A stretch of DNA of 64,000 nucleotides from Paramarasmius palmivorus. Lineage: Eukaryota > Basidiomycota > Agaricomycetes > Agaricales > Marasmiaceae. Of this stretch, positions 12,821 to 24,607 are shown one piece after another. Every line of letters starts with the position of its first letter. Position 1 is the first letter of the stretch. The translations under genes and the position numbers were made by a program. Below the pieces are notes generated by a model that had not been told where the DNA came from, searched no databases, and saw only the letters and a list, made by a program, of their open reading frames with translations. The DNA is taken from NCBI GenBank assembly GCA_037176845.1, contig JAYKXP010000021.1:558001-622000 (forward strand), read 5' to 3'.

Positions 12821-14875
12821 TTAGATGTCTTTTCCTGCCAGCCACCGGTTCACGAGTTCCAATGACTCTTTGGGTTTGTCGTACGGTACCTGCGTACTCA
12901 TGAGTTTAACCATGAGTTAGTCGGCAAGAGGAATACATACCAAATGCCCGGCTGCATCCACTGTTGCGAAGGTGAAGTTCTGCCAGCTTCTCGTCCTGCC
13001 AGCTCTCTTCCCATCGACATCCCAGTCTCTCAGCTCCTGCTTCACAAATTCCCTTTTCCCGCTCCACTCTAGCTCAAGCGTCCATCTCTCGTTTCCTACC
13101 CAGTTACATATCCAGTCATATGTGCCCACATAGACGAGAACGCGAACTCCCCGTTCGAGGAGCGCGCCTACGTATGCCGTTGATTCGTGGAAGAGGTCTA
13201 AGGTGCGAGTGAATGCCTCATGCACGTCAAAGTTAGCCCCAGTAAAGTTGAGAGGAATGGCTGGATGATGATCAACACCGAGCTCATCTCGAACTTTTGG
13301 TTTGGAAAGGTAGTCGCGGGTGTACCTGTGGCGGATACTGGTTTAACGAAATATATACTAGATGGCTTCTAACGACGCTTACCTCGATTCTGGATAGCAA
13401 AAAGTCTCTCTGACAGAGCCTTCGCATTTCTTAGTGATGTCGTACGGATTCATGCCTAGGTTGAGCTATGAACACCAGTGTACCGAAGTCAAATTAAGCT
13501 TGATACGTACCACTCTCTGTGTAAGGGTTGACAAGTAGATCACGACAGAAATTAGAGGCCGCTGCACAATTGATATCGTCGAACATGTCGATGCAGGATT
13601 CTTTAGTCCATTTCTGGCACCTTCCAAGCTAGCGGCAGATGAGAAATAGAAAAGAGAATGGACTGCATGTCGTTGCACTCACAGCTTTTTTCATCCCGAC
13701 GCAAGTGCCGATGTCAAACACAGGCGAAATGGAAGCAGCAGTGCAAGTCATCTCGTAGTAGGATGCAAGAAGGTGGAACCAATGCGTCACGCCATTTCCT
13801 TCGCAAAATATAGTAAGAATCAGGCTATTGAATGAGACGTAGAGCGTACCAATCATAACAGAGGCAAGATTGATAGGCGTCAAGCCTGCCTCGACGAGCA
13901 CAGTATTCTGGTCGTAGACAGCTGAGGCGAACAATGGGAGGTAGCGGCCCTAGGTTACGAACATAGTCAATAACCATCTTTCTGTCGTTGGTACCTCAGA
14001 GCTCCTCACACCATAGGATTCCCCTGCCATGTGGAATGGCCGTCCTTTGAACTGACTAAAGTTCTCGAAGAAGAGTGCTACAAAAGCCGCAATATCCTTT
14101 GCTGCTTCTTCTGTGGTGCTCTAGTGTAGAGTGAACTCAAGGATGCTGTACCTCCAGGGCCAACTTACGACTGTCTCCCCGTATTCTGCATAAGAGAAGC
14201 CTACGCCAATTGGCTGGTCAACAAAGAATATGTTGGCGTTCGAGTTCCACGATTCCGGATGAAATTTTGGGCCTTCTTCGCTGAGGATTCTGCATGGACC
14301 TGGTGAGATGAAGGGATAAGTCAAAGATAAACGACAAGATTTCCTGTATACACACCTAATTCCATAAATAATCCCATCGAAGATGACGCTCCAGGACCTA
14401 GCGATAACTCTCAGCAAAACAACCCCGTCATCCCAAAACAACTTAGATTCACCTCCATTCGTCCAAAATATCACATCGTCTTTCGCAGGAGACGATCTCG
14501 ACTCGAAGAAGTAAAAGAATAAATGTCTTGCTTCTATGTCAATATAACCCGTGTATCCACTAGAAATAGTCCCAATTAGCGCGTACTATAGAGAATAAAC
14601 AACGATACGCACTTGACGGTGGAGTCGCAAAACTTGGTCTTTTTTATCCTGGCACTGTACTTTGGAAACGATGGGTGACGGAGAGTCGTATATTGGACTT
14701 CAGATAAGGCTAAGAGCGACTCCACTGGCGTAAAAAAGTGCTCTTCGCCCAGGAAAGAGTGCTGGCGGTTCGCGTATGGAGAATTGGTGACGTTGGTACC
14801 GTCGAGTACCTGCTGCGTCGACGAAGAGCTAGTTTTGATGACAAGCCACAGCATGATAAACCATAGGGCTATCAT
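12821..14875 (-). CDS. Secreted serine carboxypeptidase (S10 family), copy 2
   Basis: Same enzyme type as its convergent neighbour. Eleven exons total 1515 nt (504 aa), and phases agree throughout. I start at the ATG at 14875, where MIALWFIMLWLVIK makes a signal peptide; the open frame extends upstream to 15034, but those residues do not look like a leader. Seen: HFFTPVESL, GYTGYIDIEARHLFFYFFESR, WTNGGPGASSSMGLF, FFVDQPIGVGFSYAEYGE, AGESYGGRYLPLFAS (catalytic Ser), YVGTYDWICNWVGNERW (catalytic Asp) and AAGHLVPYDKP (catalytic His). Exon lengths 263, 107, 42, 131, 111, 100, 116, 118, 73, 385 and 69 are almost the same as in the gene at 48940-50977, so these two are closest relatives. It lies 204 bp downstream of the minus-strand glutaminase. 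Confidence 0.92.
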
Positions 14876-15079
14876 GGCTGCAGGAGAAGAGTGTGATTTT
14901 CTGGGAGCATAGCGGGAGTCAGGCGATGATGGTGGGAAGGAAATGAGCTGTCGGACGCGCGGCTTAGTGATATTGATATTATAATTATTAGTAGTAAGTA
15001 TCGGTACAGTAAGTACATGCATTGGTATATACAAGTGAAGTGAAGATTAGAGGACATCGAAATAGGTATACAGCCGTTA

Positions 15080-18000
15080 CTATGAATGATATGCCGGTGG
15101 TGACACCTCTTCCCCATTACGAGACTGCCGAAGGACGTTCACCTGTTCTCGAAGATTGCTTATTTCACGTCGAATATATGTTATCTCTTGTCGAGGTCCC
15201 GTCAGAGAAGTGGAAGGATGATGTAGTGTCGACGTCGATATATCGCTCTGCGTAGCAACTTTTCTCGAGTTTCGATGAGGCCGTGATTCTGCGGTACTCG
15301 TTGTCGACGAAGCGACCGATCCTTTGGGAGAGTCTCGATAGGCATTTGTGATCAGATTTGCCGGAGGCTGAGTCACTCCTAGATCTGGGTGGACAGAGTA
15401 CGGTGTAGCTTCTTGATGCAGCCAGCGTTGGTTCCTTCTTCTCCAAAGGATGAGTCCGGCAACTATCAGTGCAACCAAAATCAAGCTGCCGATGACAGAC
15501 CCCGCGATGACACCGGCACGCTTGCTGGTAGATTGGGTACCGTTTTGTTTGGAAGCGCCGAGCTCGATGGGTTGTAGAGGAAGACTGATGAAAAGATTGT
15601 AAACAATACCATTATTCACAGACATGGGGGGCTGCTCACTTTTGTGCAAGTAAAGCGAATAAGGCACCCTGAGCTGGACTACATATAACATTAGGACGAG
15701 AAGGTATACTCAACTAACATTGGGCCCACCTCGCTTGACCATAATTCGCAGAAGATGCCCCAGTGTCGGCCTTGTATCGCAATGGAAATGGACCCGTAGC
15801 TTCGTTGAAATCGGCTCGTGAATGAACCATTTTGATGAGTTTGTCCCGAACAGTCTCGGTTGTCGCTGTAGCTGCAGCAAAGAAAGTCCAGGCTGAATCA
15901 TGATGAACAATCAGTCTGTTGTAGGATTTATAAATAGGCCACGTACAGCTTTTGACGTCTCCCGCACTTCTGCTGTCGTATGGAAGACCAAATCGCGGAG
16001 CTGTACAAGCTTTCATTTTTGAAAAGTCCAGTGCACAGAGCTCGAGTACTGACCTGAGTCAGCCATGGCATCATACCAAGAAGTGAGCGTATTGTAAACC
16101 TATATAGTTCGTCAGGTAAATGGTTCAACAAGGCTTGTTCTTGTTCGCGAACCTTTTCGGGAATAACTTTGGTCTGGAGAAGGATGTCTGCGTAGAGATT
16201 GTATATCAGGCCCCAGGATAACGAGTCACCATATACTGATGCTATCCGATCGCCGCTAGAAGCCAGTGTTACCCATTGGCTCGTGAGATCTGTGACAATT
16301 CCCTTAGAAAAGATAGTCAGACAATGAGTGACGAATGGTGGCGGATTTTTGGCTCACGGAGTATCGTTCAAAGTCTTGTCCACGTTCAAGAGAACGGCTG
16401 ATCTCCGCCATAGCTCCAATCCCAATAATGCCTTTGATAGCCAGGTTGGACATGTCGTCCGTACTTATTTGATCGACGGAGATCCTGTAGACTTCATTTC
16501 AGCAACTCCAAGAATAACATCTCGGACATCCTACGCACTGATTCTTTGGATGTAAAGAGCCGGTAACGAGGTATTCCGTCCAGTTCTTCAGCATACCGTA
16601 CTACAACGAGCATTAGTGCACGTGGGCGAAGGCATATTCGTAGTTGACTAACATGTCGTGCAATGAGCGAACCATCACCCGAGTATTGAGCATGCGCAAG
16701 AGCCAATATCAACATACTTGAGGTACCTGCCCGACGAAAACATCAGTATCTTTCTAGGTAGTAAAAGTAGAACACGTACTTTCCAATCCCAGGTTTCGAT
16801 TGTCTACCGTACTACCAAGCGCCAAAGGGTAAGTACCTAATCGTGAACTTGTTGAGGGCCGACAAAAGCAGAAGCATGGTGAACAAACTTGCCTAAGTCG
16901 GGTGATGCAAATGAATTGTTCCTACTCGAGGAATCCTGATATTCCAATAAGGGATCCAAAAGCAAGCCGACTAACGAGGCATTTAGATAGGCATACATAG
17001 GGAGAGCGGAAAAAATCGTGTCGACTGGGTTGACTCGCCTGTCAAATCGATTAGCATAGATCACTGGCATTCGATCGAAACGCGTACGAGGAGAAACCTT
17101 CGTCTCTCATAAACGCTTTGACGGCCGAAGCATTCCAACTGCTATCACTAGCTCGCGGAACAGTGATATCCAGGCCTGCCATGGCTTGTCTAGCGGTCAA
17201 GGAAACGAGATCTACATATTCAGTCGAAATCACTGAAGCATCTGCCAAGATCTTCCGGTCTAGCTCCTCTGCCCGTTGTAAAGCGTTAGGGTAATCTTTT
17301 ATGAAGAAATCGATCTATATAAACGATTGAGAACGTTCCCGTCATCTAGTTGAGGAGGAGCACTCACTGCATCGCGAATGTCTTCGAAACGGGTTCGGAA
17401 ATAAGGACTGTGTAGTTGAGGCCCAGATGGCGAGTTGTAGTTTATAACTGGATCCCTAACTAGTCCAATAGACCAGATTGACGAGGACGCCGACGTCTGT
17501 ACTCTTCCAAGCTCAACAGATAAAGCGAATGTAGGCCGATTACTAGAGGATTAACTCGTTGTGAGCGATCTGAGGGAGTAACCAGAGAAAAGGAGAACAT
17601 ACGTACGAGCTGATAGCCCGGAATTTTGTCTCCTGGGTATTGCTCAACCTCCCGTCTGTCAAGAACTTCTTTCTTAGATCTCCATCCATTCCGGTCTGCC
17701 ATGTCAAAGCGGGGGACTACAGGACAAGAAAGTAAGAACATCCTCGACGAGGTAAGAAGTTCATACCCTGGCCATGGCGTAATATAAAGTACTATCGTCG
17801 CCCATGTTCTTTGTCTCAGACATTGGTCTAGGGTTTTGAAGACGTGCCTGATGATACACCGACAGACCAGCTGTCGTTGTTTCCCATTGCACGGTTGCAT
17901 CAACATCGCCAGATACCCAGTCTAGAAATCGGGGTTGGAGAATTTAAGCCTGTGTTAAGAGATTCAACAGGATAATGGCACGAACGAGCAGTGATATCAG

Positions 18001-18563
18001 AATATAGCTGAATGTCATGAGCTTGACCATCGAGGGACTGGACATTGACTGAGAGGTAAGAAAAAGGAAGCGATTGTAACACCCAGTCCGAGGGCTGTTT
18101 GGACGTTATTTAGTATAGGCAGACCACAGACCAGTGGAAGACGTACCTCTATCGGGCTCAGGAATGACGCGTTCAACTGCACAGGACCAGCCAAGAATGC
18201 AAAGTTGGTGCGTGTAGGTGTAATCTCTGCACTCTGCAACGTCGTGACATTTCCATATTGTGACTCTCCCATCCACCGCCATGTTGTACCGTCGACTCTC
18301 ACAAACCCGGTCCAACCCAGCTAGTCGAAATAAATCATCAAACTTGCGACGAGGACGGGAGAGGCACATACCCAATCCCCATCCCAATGCATCGGCATCC
18401 TGCCCAGTGAAGTGGTGCCATTTGGGGTTCCTGCCCATGTGTTCAGGTATGCAGAGCGGACTGCAAGCGGGTAGGCAGCGGGAAAGAAGTTGCTTGGTGA
18501 CGTGAATTGGGCGTCAACAGCAGATAGTTGGAACAATGATAGCAAAGAAAGCGCAAGAATCAT
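15080..18563 (-). pseudogene. GtaA-type glutaminase, second copy, with a one-base frameshift as sequenced
   Basis: Paralogue of the gene at 7005-10525. Eighteen exons sit in the same order, and eleven have identical lengths. It has a signal peptide (MILALSLLSLFQLSAVDAQ), VPLAVRSAYLNTW-type start (here YPLAVRSAYLNTW), FVRVDGTTWRWMG, TWQTGMDGD, EYVDLVSLTARQAMAG, MLILALAHAQYSGDG, LAIKGIIGIGAMAEIS, a membrane helix around GVIAGSVIGSLILVALIVAGLIL, RRRNQR, a heptad stretch IRREISNLREQVNVLRQ and terminal PPAYHS. In exon 7 (17088-17315) a run of four A on the plus strand (17280-17283) adds one base relative to the reading that aligns with copy 1, so the exon is 228 nt where 227 keeps phase. Downstream exons are otherwise clean, so this may be a very young lesion or a sequence error. 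Intron 8 (16892-16837) is GC-AG. Confidence 0.8.
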
Positions 18564-19320
18564 GAGAAGAAGGAAACACGTTGTACATGTGCAAATATGA
18601 GCCTATGGGTTTCGCGTATGGGTAAAAAAAATTGTGTCTTGCAGGCCGCATCTTGAAGTCGCATCATGATGATTTTGATGGGCGGGGCGCTGAAACGATG
18701 ATAGACTGCACATCTTGGCACTGCAATCCTTCCTGTGAGCTCCTTCGTTGACCGCTTTTGGCCCTCTAGAGTCTATGTTGACCAGAAGTGCTACAATCCA
18801 GGGTAATTTTCAGCCTGGCATCAAAAAATGACATGTCACCTTAGCGATGTCTGGAGTAGATGGGAATCACGCACAGCAAAATACTAGTCTCTTTCTGCTT
18901 CGTATCCAGGCTCGTCAAACGAAGACCCCCTTCAGCTGATACTGACATTGCTTTTATATTGAGTTGCCACTATCACAGCGGTCGACTGGGCACTTGGGTC
19001 GTTACCAGAACCTTAGATGTGAGCATGATAATGGAGACTGTGAAGAGCATTGAAGCACTCACTATAAGGGGATTCAGTACGGGACATGACTCTGGAGGCA
19101 TCCTTAACCACGGTCATCGTCAGCGTTTGGGACAAGAGGGGTATAGGCGCCCATCGAGTGCAGGCCTCTTTCCTTTCTTCCCGGGCCAAAGACTCGGAGT
19201 TCCCACAACCACAATTCAACTTGTCATGTACGGAGGAAAGGCAGCTCCCTTTCCACAAGATAACTATTTTCAATTGTCCGAGGGGAAACAGATCCTAAAT
19301 TCACACCACTGAACATTACC
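18564..19320. other. Glutaminase 5' flank, no gene
   Basis: This is the upstream region of the minus-strand glutaminase and the sequence leading to the U6 gene. Open frames here are short and unsupported. Confidence 0.45.
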
Positions 19321-19343
19321 AGTGAATGTAACACAATCAAAAC
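19321..19343 (+). promoter_or_regulatory. Upstream element of U6 copy 1 (-60 to -38)
   Basis: The block begins AGTGAATGTAACACAA and is nearly identical (20 of 23 positions) to the block at exactly the same distance upstream of the second U6 gene, while the next 25 bp differ. No TATA box is obvious near -30. It is a candidate proximal sequence element for U6 transcription. Confidence 0.6.
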
Positions 19344-19380
19344 ATTCATAGTCACCGGGTAAACGCAACACACATCTAAC

Positions 19381-19404
19381 GTCCCCTTCGGGGTGACATA
19401 CGAA

Positions 19405-19435
<31 letters not shown>

Positions 19436-19500
19436 GGCCCCTGCACAAGGATGACACGCTTTTCCGGAGTGGTAGACCTACGGGTCTCAATATTTATTTT
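19381..19500 (+). ncRNA. U6: U6 spliceosomal snRNA, copy 1
   Basis: The sequence carries the universally conserved U6 core: AATTGGAACGATACAGAGAA (ACAGAGA box), AGATTAGCATGGCCCCTGCA (AGC triad region) and CAAGGATGACACGC. The 5' end forms a GTCCCC-TTC-GGGGT hairpin and the 3' end a small AGACC-TACG-GGTCT hairpin before the T-run at 19497-19501, which fits Pol III termination. The same 120 bases occur without difference on the minus strand at 39311-39431. Confidence 0.95.
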
Positions 19501-19501
19501 T

Positions 19502-22500
19502 ACCTTGCCCAGAAGGGTTAACATTCAATATTCTCTGCTCTGGGTCGTTGAACGTCGAGAATTTATACATTGAACATTGGCACTAGCCACTCACCTAATC
19601 CATGTGAAGGGCGATGCAAAGCTTGACGGACCTGCAGCCACTCAAGTAGAAGCTAGTAGTGCAAGGCATCTGTCGCAGCAAACTTAAGTTCTTACGGCTG
19701 ACATGTAAATGATAGTACCAAAACTGTCATGTAAAAGCACGCATTCTCTCTATTGCGCACAATATTCACTAAGAAAGAGAGTACATATGTACACGGAGAC
19801 GTGACGTCGGGGTACGCAAATAGATCTATCCCAAGGTAGCAGTCCTTCCTTTCAGAAGCATAGGGATGTAGGACGGCCATGAGCTTCTTTAGTTGGCTTG
19901 ATGCATCGATATCAATCTATACGCAATGCACTCGAATGAATAGATGCTAGACGGCCTGATATCGTTTACCTGAGTGCGAGAATAAGTTCTCATCAGTATG
20001 CTAGTAGGTCATTAAAGGTCGAAGATCACGCACTTGAAAAAGGTTCGCTTCATAAAGACCTTGGAATGGACAGCGCTCCGGTCAGGATGGGCCATTTCTT
20101 CATGCCGCCACACCGTAAACATTCCGGAAGATTGGTACCAGACACTTCGATATGAGCGCACTGCGATTTCACCGAATCAAATCTGGGCTTGACATGATTC
20201 AGAAAGAATGAAGGTTTACCGGGTGTACTTATGCCATACACTGCTTATAACTTAAAGGGACGCATCAGTGCTATAGACGTTGCAGTGCGGGTTGAGCACT
20301 GGAATGAGTATCAGATATTAGAAACATCAAACGATATCAGAGACATATCACGCCACTAGGAAGTCTTCATAGTGCAAACGTTGCAGGTGTTGAACAGTGC
20401 TCTTTCGTTCGGACCCACGACATATCACTTCCCGCTTCCATTGCTCCAGTCAAAGGGTAAAATTCATCCACAATGCCTGGTTAGTATTAAGGAAAGAGAG
20501 CGAACCCCAGAGCTTGAACGTTTGAACGATGACCGTCCTGACGATGTCGATGAAGATAGAGAGTTGAGACCGTGAGACTAAATGGAGTGCACGTGCTCGA
20601 AATGACGGCGGGCATAGCCGCACGCGTCTTCTCACCCTCCACGACATTGGTTGCAACAGCTGTTCAAATCGGGTTTGAAGGTGAGCTGTAAACTGCTGTT
20701 ATCTTGCATCTATTCAGGCATCCCAATTCGTGTGTTCTCGCGACACCAGGTTCTACATAGTCTTTGGTGTCATAAGCGACATTGACACACGCACTTATTC
20801 TTCTCTGCCCCCTTTTGATCGCCTCGGTATGGGGTCTTGTGGCCATTGCTCGTTCATTTCCTTGGAAGCTGGAGCGCTCGAGTGGTGGGTTCTGGCTCAA
20901 TAGCCGAGTAAGAGATGAACATGCTACCGATGTATAAATGGTACGGAAGCAATGTTTCTAACTTGGATTTCAATTACGAGCCCCCCATGCAACATTACCG
21001 AGCATAAGCGCCAGTAGGGGCCTATAAACCTCAGGTGCGTTACTAAAGGTGGCACTTGCACAGCGCTAAAGCAAGATGTGTACAGTTATTCGAACAGAAA
21101 CATCCATCCCGTGATCGCGATAGGACTGAATGCTAACTCCCATTTAGGTATATTGATTCTTCGCCTCAACTTCTGCTAAGCCATTTATTTAGCAACACCT
21201 TTTCTATGCCGCGGATTGATGGTCAAAATGCTTCCCGAAGTAAACCGCCGTACAACCTTTCTGGAGTAAATAACCGGATTCGGAGGAGAATCCGGCGGAC
21301 ACACGCCTCTTCAAACTTAAAATCCCCGTTCTTGAGACCAACCCCATGAAGACAACGACAGCATAGGATCACCCTATTCTTGACATTCACTTCTGGTTAT
21401 GCTGAGACCACTACCCTGAAAGGCTTTCGACGACTTGTTCAATTTCGGGCGTACTTTCTTCTCGCTGTAGCCCCACCTTCATGATCTGACCTGGGAAGCC
21501 GTGGGGCTGTTTTGGTCAGTGTCGCTATCCATACGGGTCTGACGAATCTCTTGTTCCCTTCGTATGGGTACTTTCCATACTATCTCTGCGCGAACAATTT
21601 CATACCTGACTTGGCTACGTACGTCGCTTCTGGGGTGCTGTGGAATGCGGCAAATCGTAGAATCAATTTCTCTGGCGACCTCGCCATGTGTTTGGCATCC
21701 GCTTCGCTGTGTGTCCACCAACCATGTCCCTGCAATGTCAAACAACTCGCATAAGTACACGGAGGAAGGACACCAAAATGTCGTTTCCGGCTTCTCATAG
21801 TGTGCCTTTACCCCATTCGCCCCTCTTCATGTTAACCGGCACCGCCGTAATCGATAAGATCTAGGTGTATCTAGCACAAGCCGAAGAATCTCTCTAGCGT
21901 GTACATCTTGATCTACCTTTCATTGATTCCCAATTAAGCAGGTGTCCTTACTTCCGCAGGTTTTCCAACCCGTTCCTCTGGCGACGGCGCAAGAGTTCGG
22001 TGCCTCTCACTGATCATGCTGTCCGCAAGGAAAGTGACGTTCCTCTTACTAGTCGTAGACCCCCAAGCCCTTCTACAGTTGGAGTTAGGCAGAAGAGTCC
22101 TAGTTCCCTTCGTCAGGCTTTATTGGAGTCATCCCTTTCCTTTGGCTTGGAGGAAGAATGCAGACCATCTCTCATTACGACGAACATCATGATTCGATAG
22201 CGTGGACAAAGGACCTCCCAGATCTGAGCATAATGACATTTGATAGGAGAATGTGGGAATAGTGGTACGTATTCAGATATTCGTTGTTCATCAGTCGTTG
22301 ACCATTTTAGCAGGTGAAATGCTCTGAAGTTCGCTCGGGAATTTATCGAGGCCTCTGTACATTCGATCTGACAAGGTGATTCGTTCAAGAGTAACCTTCT
22401 AGGTATCAGCGCCGAATTCTATGCATTGAATTTGTATGTGGTTCGTGAACACCTCAAGCTCTAAGGTTAGCGAATCACCTGGTTTTCCCTTTCGGCTAGC

Positions 22501-23860
22501 TGGATCTTCCGAATCCTAGATGTCTGGGTAATTATATATCCTTCCTTACGCAGCACCTCTTTTCAGAGCGTAATGGCCTAGGGTCCGAATATTGAGTCGA
22601 CATGGTGCCCACGACGTCCAGGGCGCCTCTCAAATTATCCGAAAGGCTTCAGTACATTCAAACTTCTACAAGTCTTCCTGGCTCGAGTGCTGTCTGCTGT
22701 CAGTCCGCCCGAGAGTTGGTATTTACGTGTCAACATCTGCGGCCGCGGAAACGACGCCGGAGGTATGCGGATGTAGCTTGCCCGTCCACGTCAGGCTCCG
22801 CGCCTGCCGCCTGCTATCGAGTCGCTCGGATTATGTCCAGTGAGCACGTTAACGTTAGCGGTTATCCTAGAAGTCATTGGTCATGCGAAGTTGCCCATTA
22901 ATATCTCTTAAATATAGACAGGGTATGCATCTCTATGTGAACCTGAGCGACGAGCGTGGCCCACCTGACACAGTGCGAAAGGGGTCTTGGATGATATGTC
23001 ATTTATGACTTTTTCGTCCCAGGCCTGAGTACTCGAGGACTGACTTCTCGCTTCGTGCATCCCTTTTGAACGTCGAGATACCGCTGCGGGAATGGCCGCA
23101 GGCTTCTCATATGCCGCTACTACGAGCATGAATCGTATTGGCTACGTACGTAGTAGTAGTGAGTCTACGTGGCGCCACTGAAATGAAACTTGCCTTTTCT
23201 TATTCAGTGCCACCGGTGCTTCATGTTTGAGCTCAAAGGGTCGATTCTTCGCACCGATAGTTTGAATGCGACCACAGCGCTGATTCAGAGTACCCGCCGC
23301 TTGATTCATTCCACTTGTTCACCTTTCTTTGCATCCGGTGGCAATACTAGTACTACTTGGAAGTAAGATGATGATAAATGGATTGGAGCAAGTCAGGCGG
23401 TTTCTCGATTCTATACTGTATACAGTTGTTGGTAGCCGCTCAAGGACCTTCCTCGTTCTACGAATAATTCCATCAGTCACTAAGTTGCATGGCAATTCCT
23501 AATATCTTGTGTCCTTGCTGGACACAAGCACATTCTACTCATCATGACAACCATACAGCAAAGGATGAAGATAAAACACTACACGGGCGGCGTTCACCAC
23601 TCATTCATGTGGACGCTCTTGGTGATCATCGAGTAAACCCACGGTGACAACAAGCCATAATCTCGGACTTGTCGGCAAGAAAACGTCAAACATCAATGAT
23701 TTGTACAGTCTACAAGAAAAGGTTATAAGCTCGCAACAGCGGAACCACCATCAAAAGTGGCTGAAGGAACGGCCGGTTCCTCGCATTGAGAACGCAACGT
23801 TCAAATTCCGGTCGTCCCGCCCTCATCTCCATCTATCACGATGATCTTCCTTCCTGTGTA
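19502..23860. other. Gene-poor region
   Basis: No open frame here has a recognisable product, and I could not build a splice chain. A perfect inverted repeat (CCGGATTC, 6-nt loop, GAATCCGG) lies at 21274-21295. I found no tRNA, transposase or reverse transcriptase sequence. Confidence 0.4.
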
Positions 23861-24139
23861 AGCACGATGGCAACATGAAAACAGCTAAAAGCATAGGAAC
23901 ATCAATCAAATGTGACGATAAAAAAGCTCTACTTGCATTCATCGAGCTCATCATGATCTTATCGTCGGAAGGCTCCAACAGTAACTCCAGTCCGAGTTAC
24001 GCCAGCGAGGATGCCGCCGCCATCCCGCTCAAAGACCTGAATGATACTCAATCGGTAAGGTCCTTCCACCGCTGAGTAAACAACCTTTACCGACTATGTA
24101 AGTCACTATGCATCTCGACATCGCTTCGACACTTGACTA

Positions 24140-24607
24140 TTATGCGTAATCAAGTAGCATGTGCCCCTTACTCGACACGAACAGAGGTATGACCGTGGAG
24201 CTTGCTCTTCTCCGATGCGATATGTCGTTGGTATATGACGACTCGTCATCTAGATCTTCCAACCGGCCCCTCATCCTTTCCGTCAATTGAGCTTCTTGCC
24301 ATCGTCCCTGTATAGCACAGTTCCGAATGAAGGCGAGCAACGTCCACTTACAGCGGGCTAACGAGACGATACGGAGCTTCACCACTTTGTGTAATGCATC
24401 AAAAAGCTTTAACAGCTGTTTCGTATCAGATTTCCAAGGTTCCTGTAGTAGCATCAGTCGTGAAACCGTCCTAGTGCTCACCTGCATTTTCATATCATCA
24501 TTCATGATGGGGATGAACCCGGCCATTGTTTGTGATATTATGCACTGTGAGTTTCGGATGCCATCTATCAAGTTTGGATAGGGAGGAGTTGAGTTCAAGA
24601 TTTGCAT
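24140..24607 (-). CDS. Unrecognised open frame, 155 codons
   Basis: I do not recognise this product. The middle reads like real protein (FIPIMNDDMKMQ, LKLFDALHKVVKLRIVSLARC, EAQLTERMRGRLEDLDDE), mostly helical and charged. A strong donor GTAAGT lies inside at about 24354 with an acceptor CTATACAG 44 nt downstream, and a donor GTGAGC follows KMQ. The true gene may therefore be spliced and shorter or longer than the frame. No upstream exon was found with confidence, and it could be a gene remnant. Confidence 0.25.
   Translation of the reverse strand: MQILNSTPPYPNLIDGIRNSQCIISQTMAGFIPIMNDDMKMQVSTRTVSRLMLLQEPWKSDTKQLLKLFDALHKVVKLRIVSLARCKWTLLAFIRNCAIQGRWQEAQLTERMRGRLEDLDDESSYTNDISHRRRASSTVIPLFVSSKGHMLLDYA

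Noticed and set aside
17260..17315. A downstream acceptor (CAGAG, about 17266) that would cancel the glutaminase frameshift
   Set aside because: It would delete a segment that aligns well with copy 1 (FFIKDYPNA versus AFLSDFSNA) and uses a poor AG, so the extra base is the simpler reading; kept only as an alternative.
19224..19490. Minus-strand open frame starting with RPVGLPLRKSVSSL, repeated at 39322-39525
   Set aside because: Both are antisense readings of the two identical U6 genes; the similarity comes from the RNA, not from a protein family.
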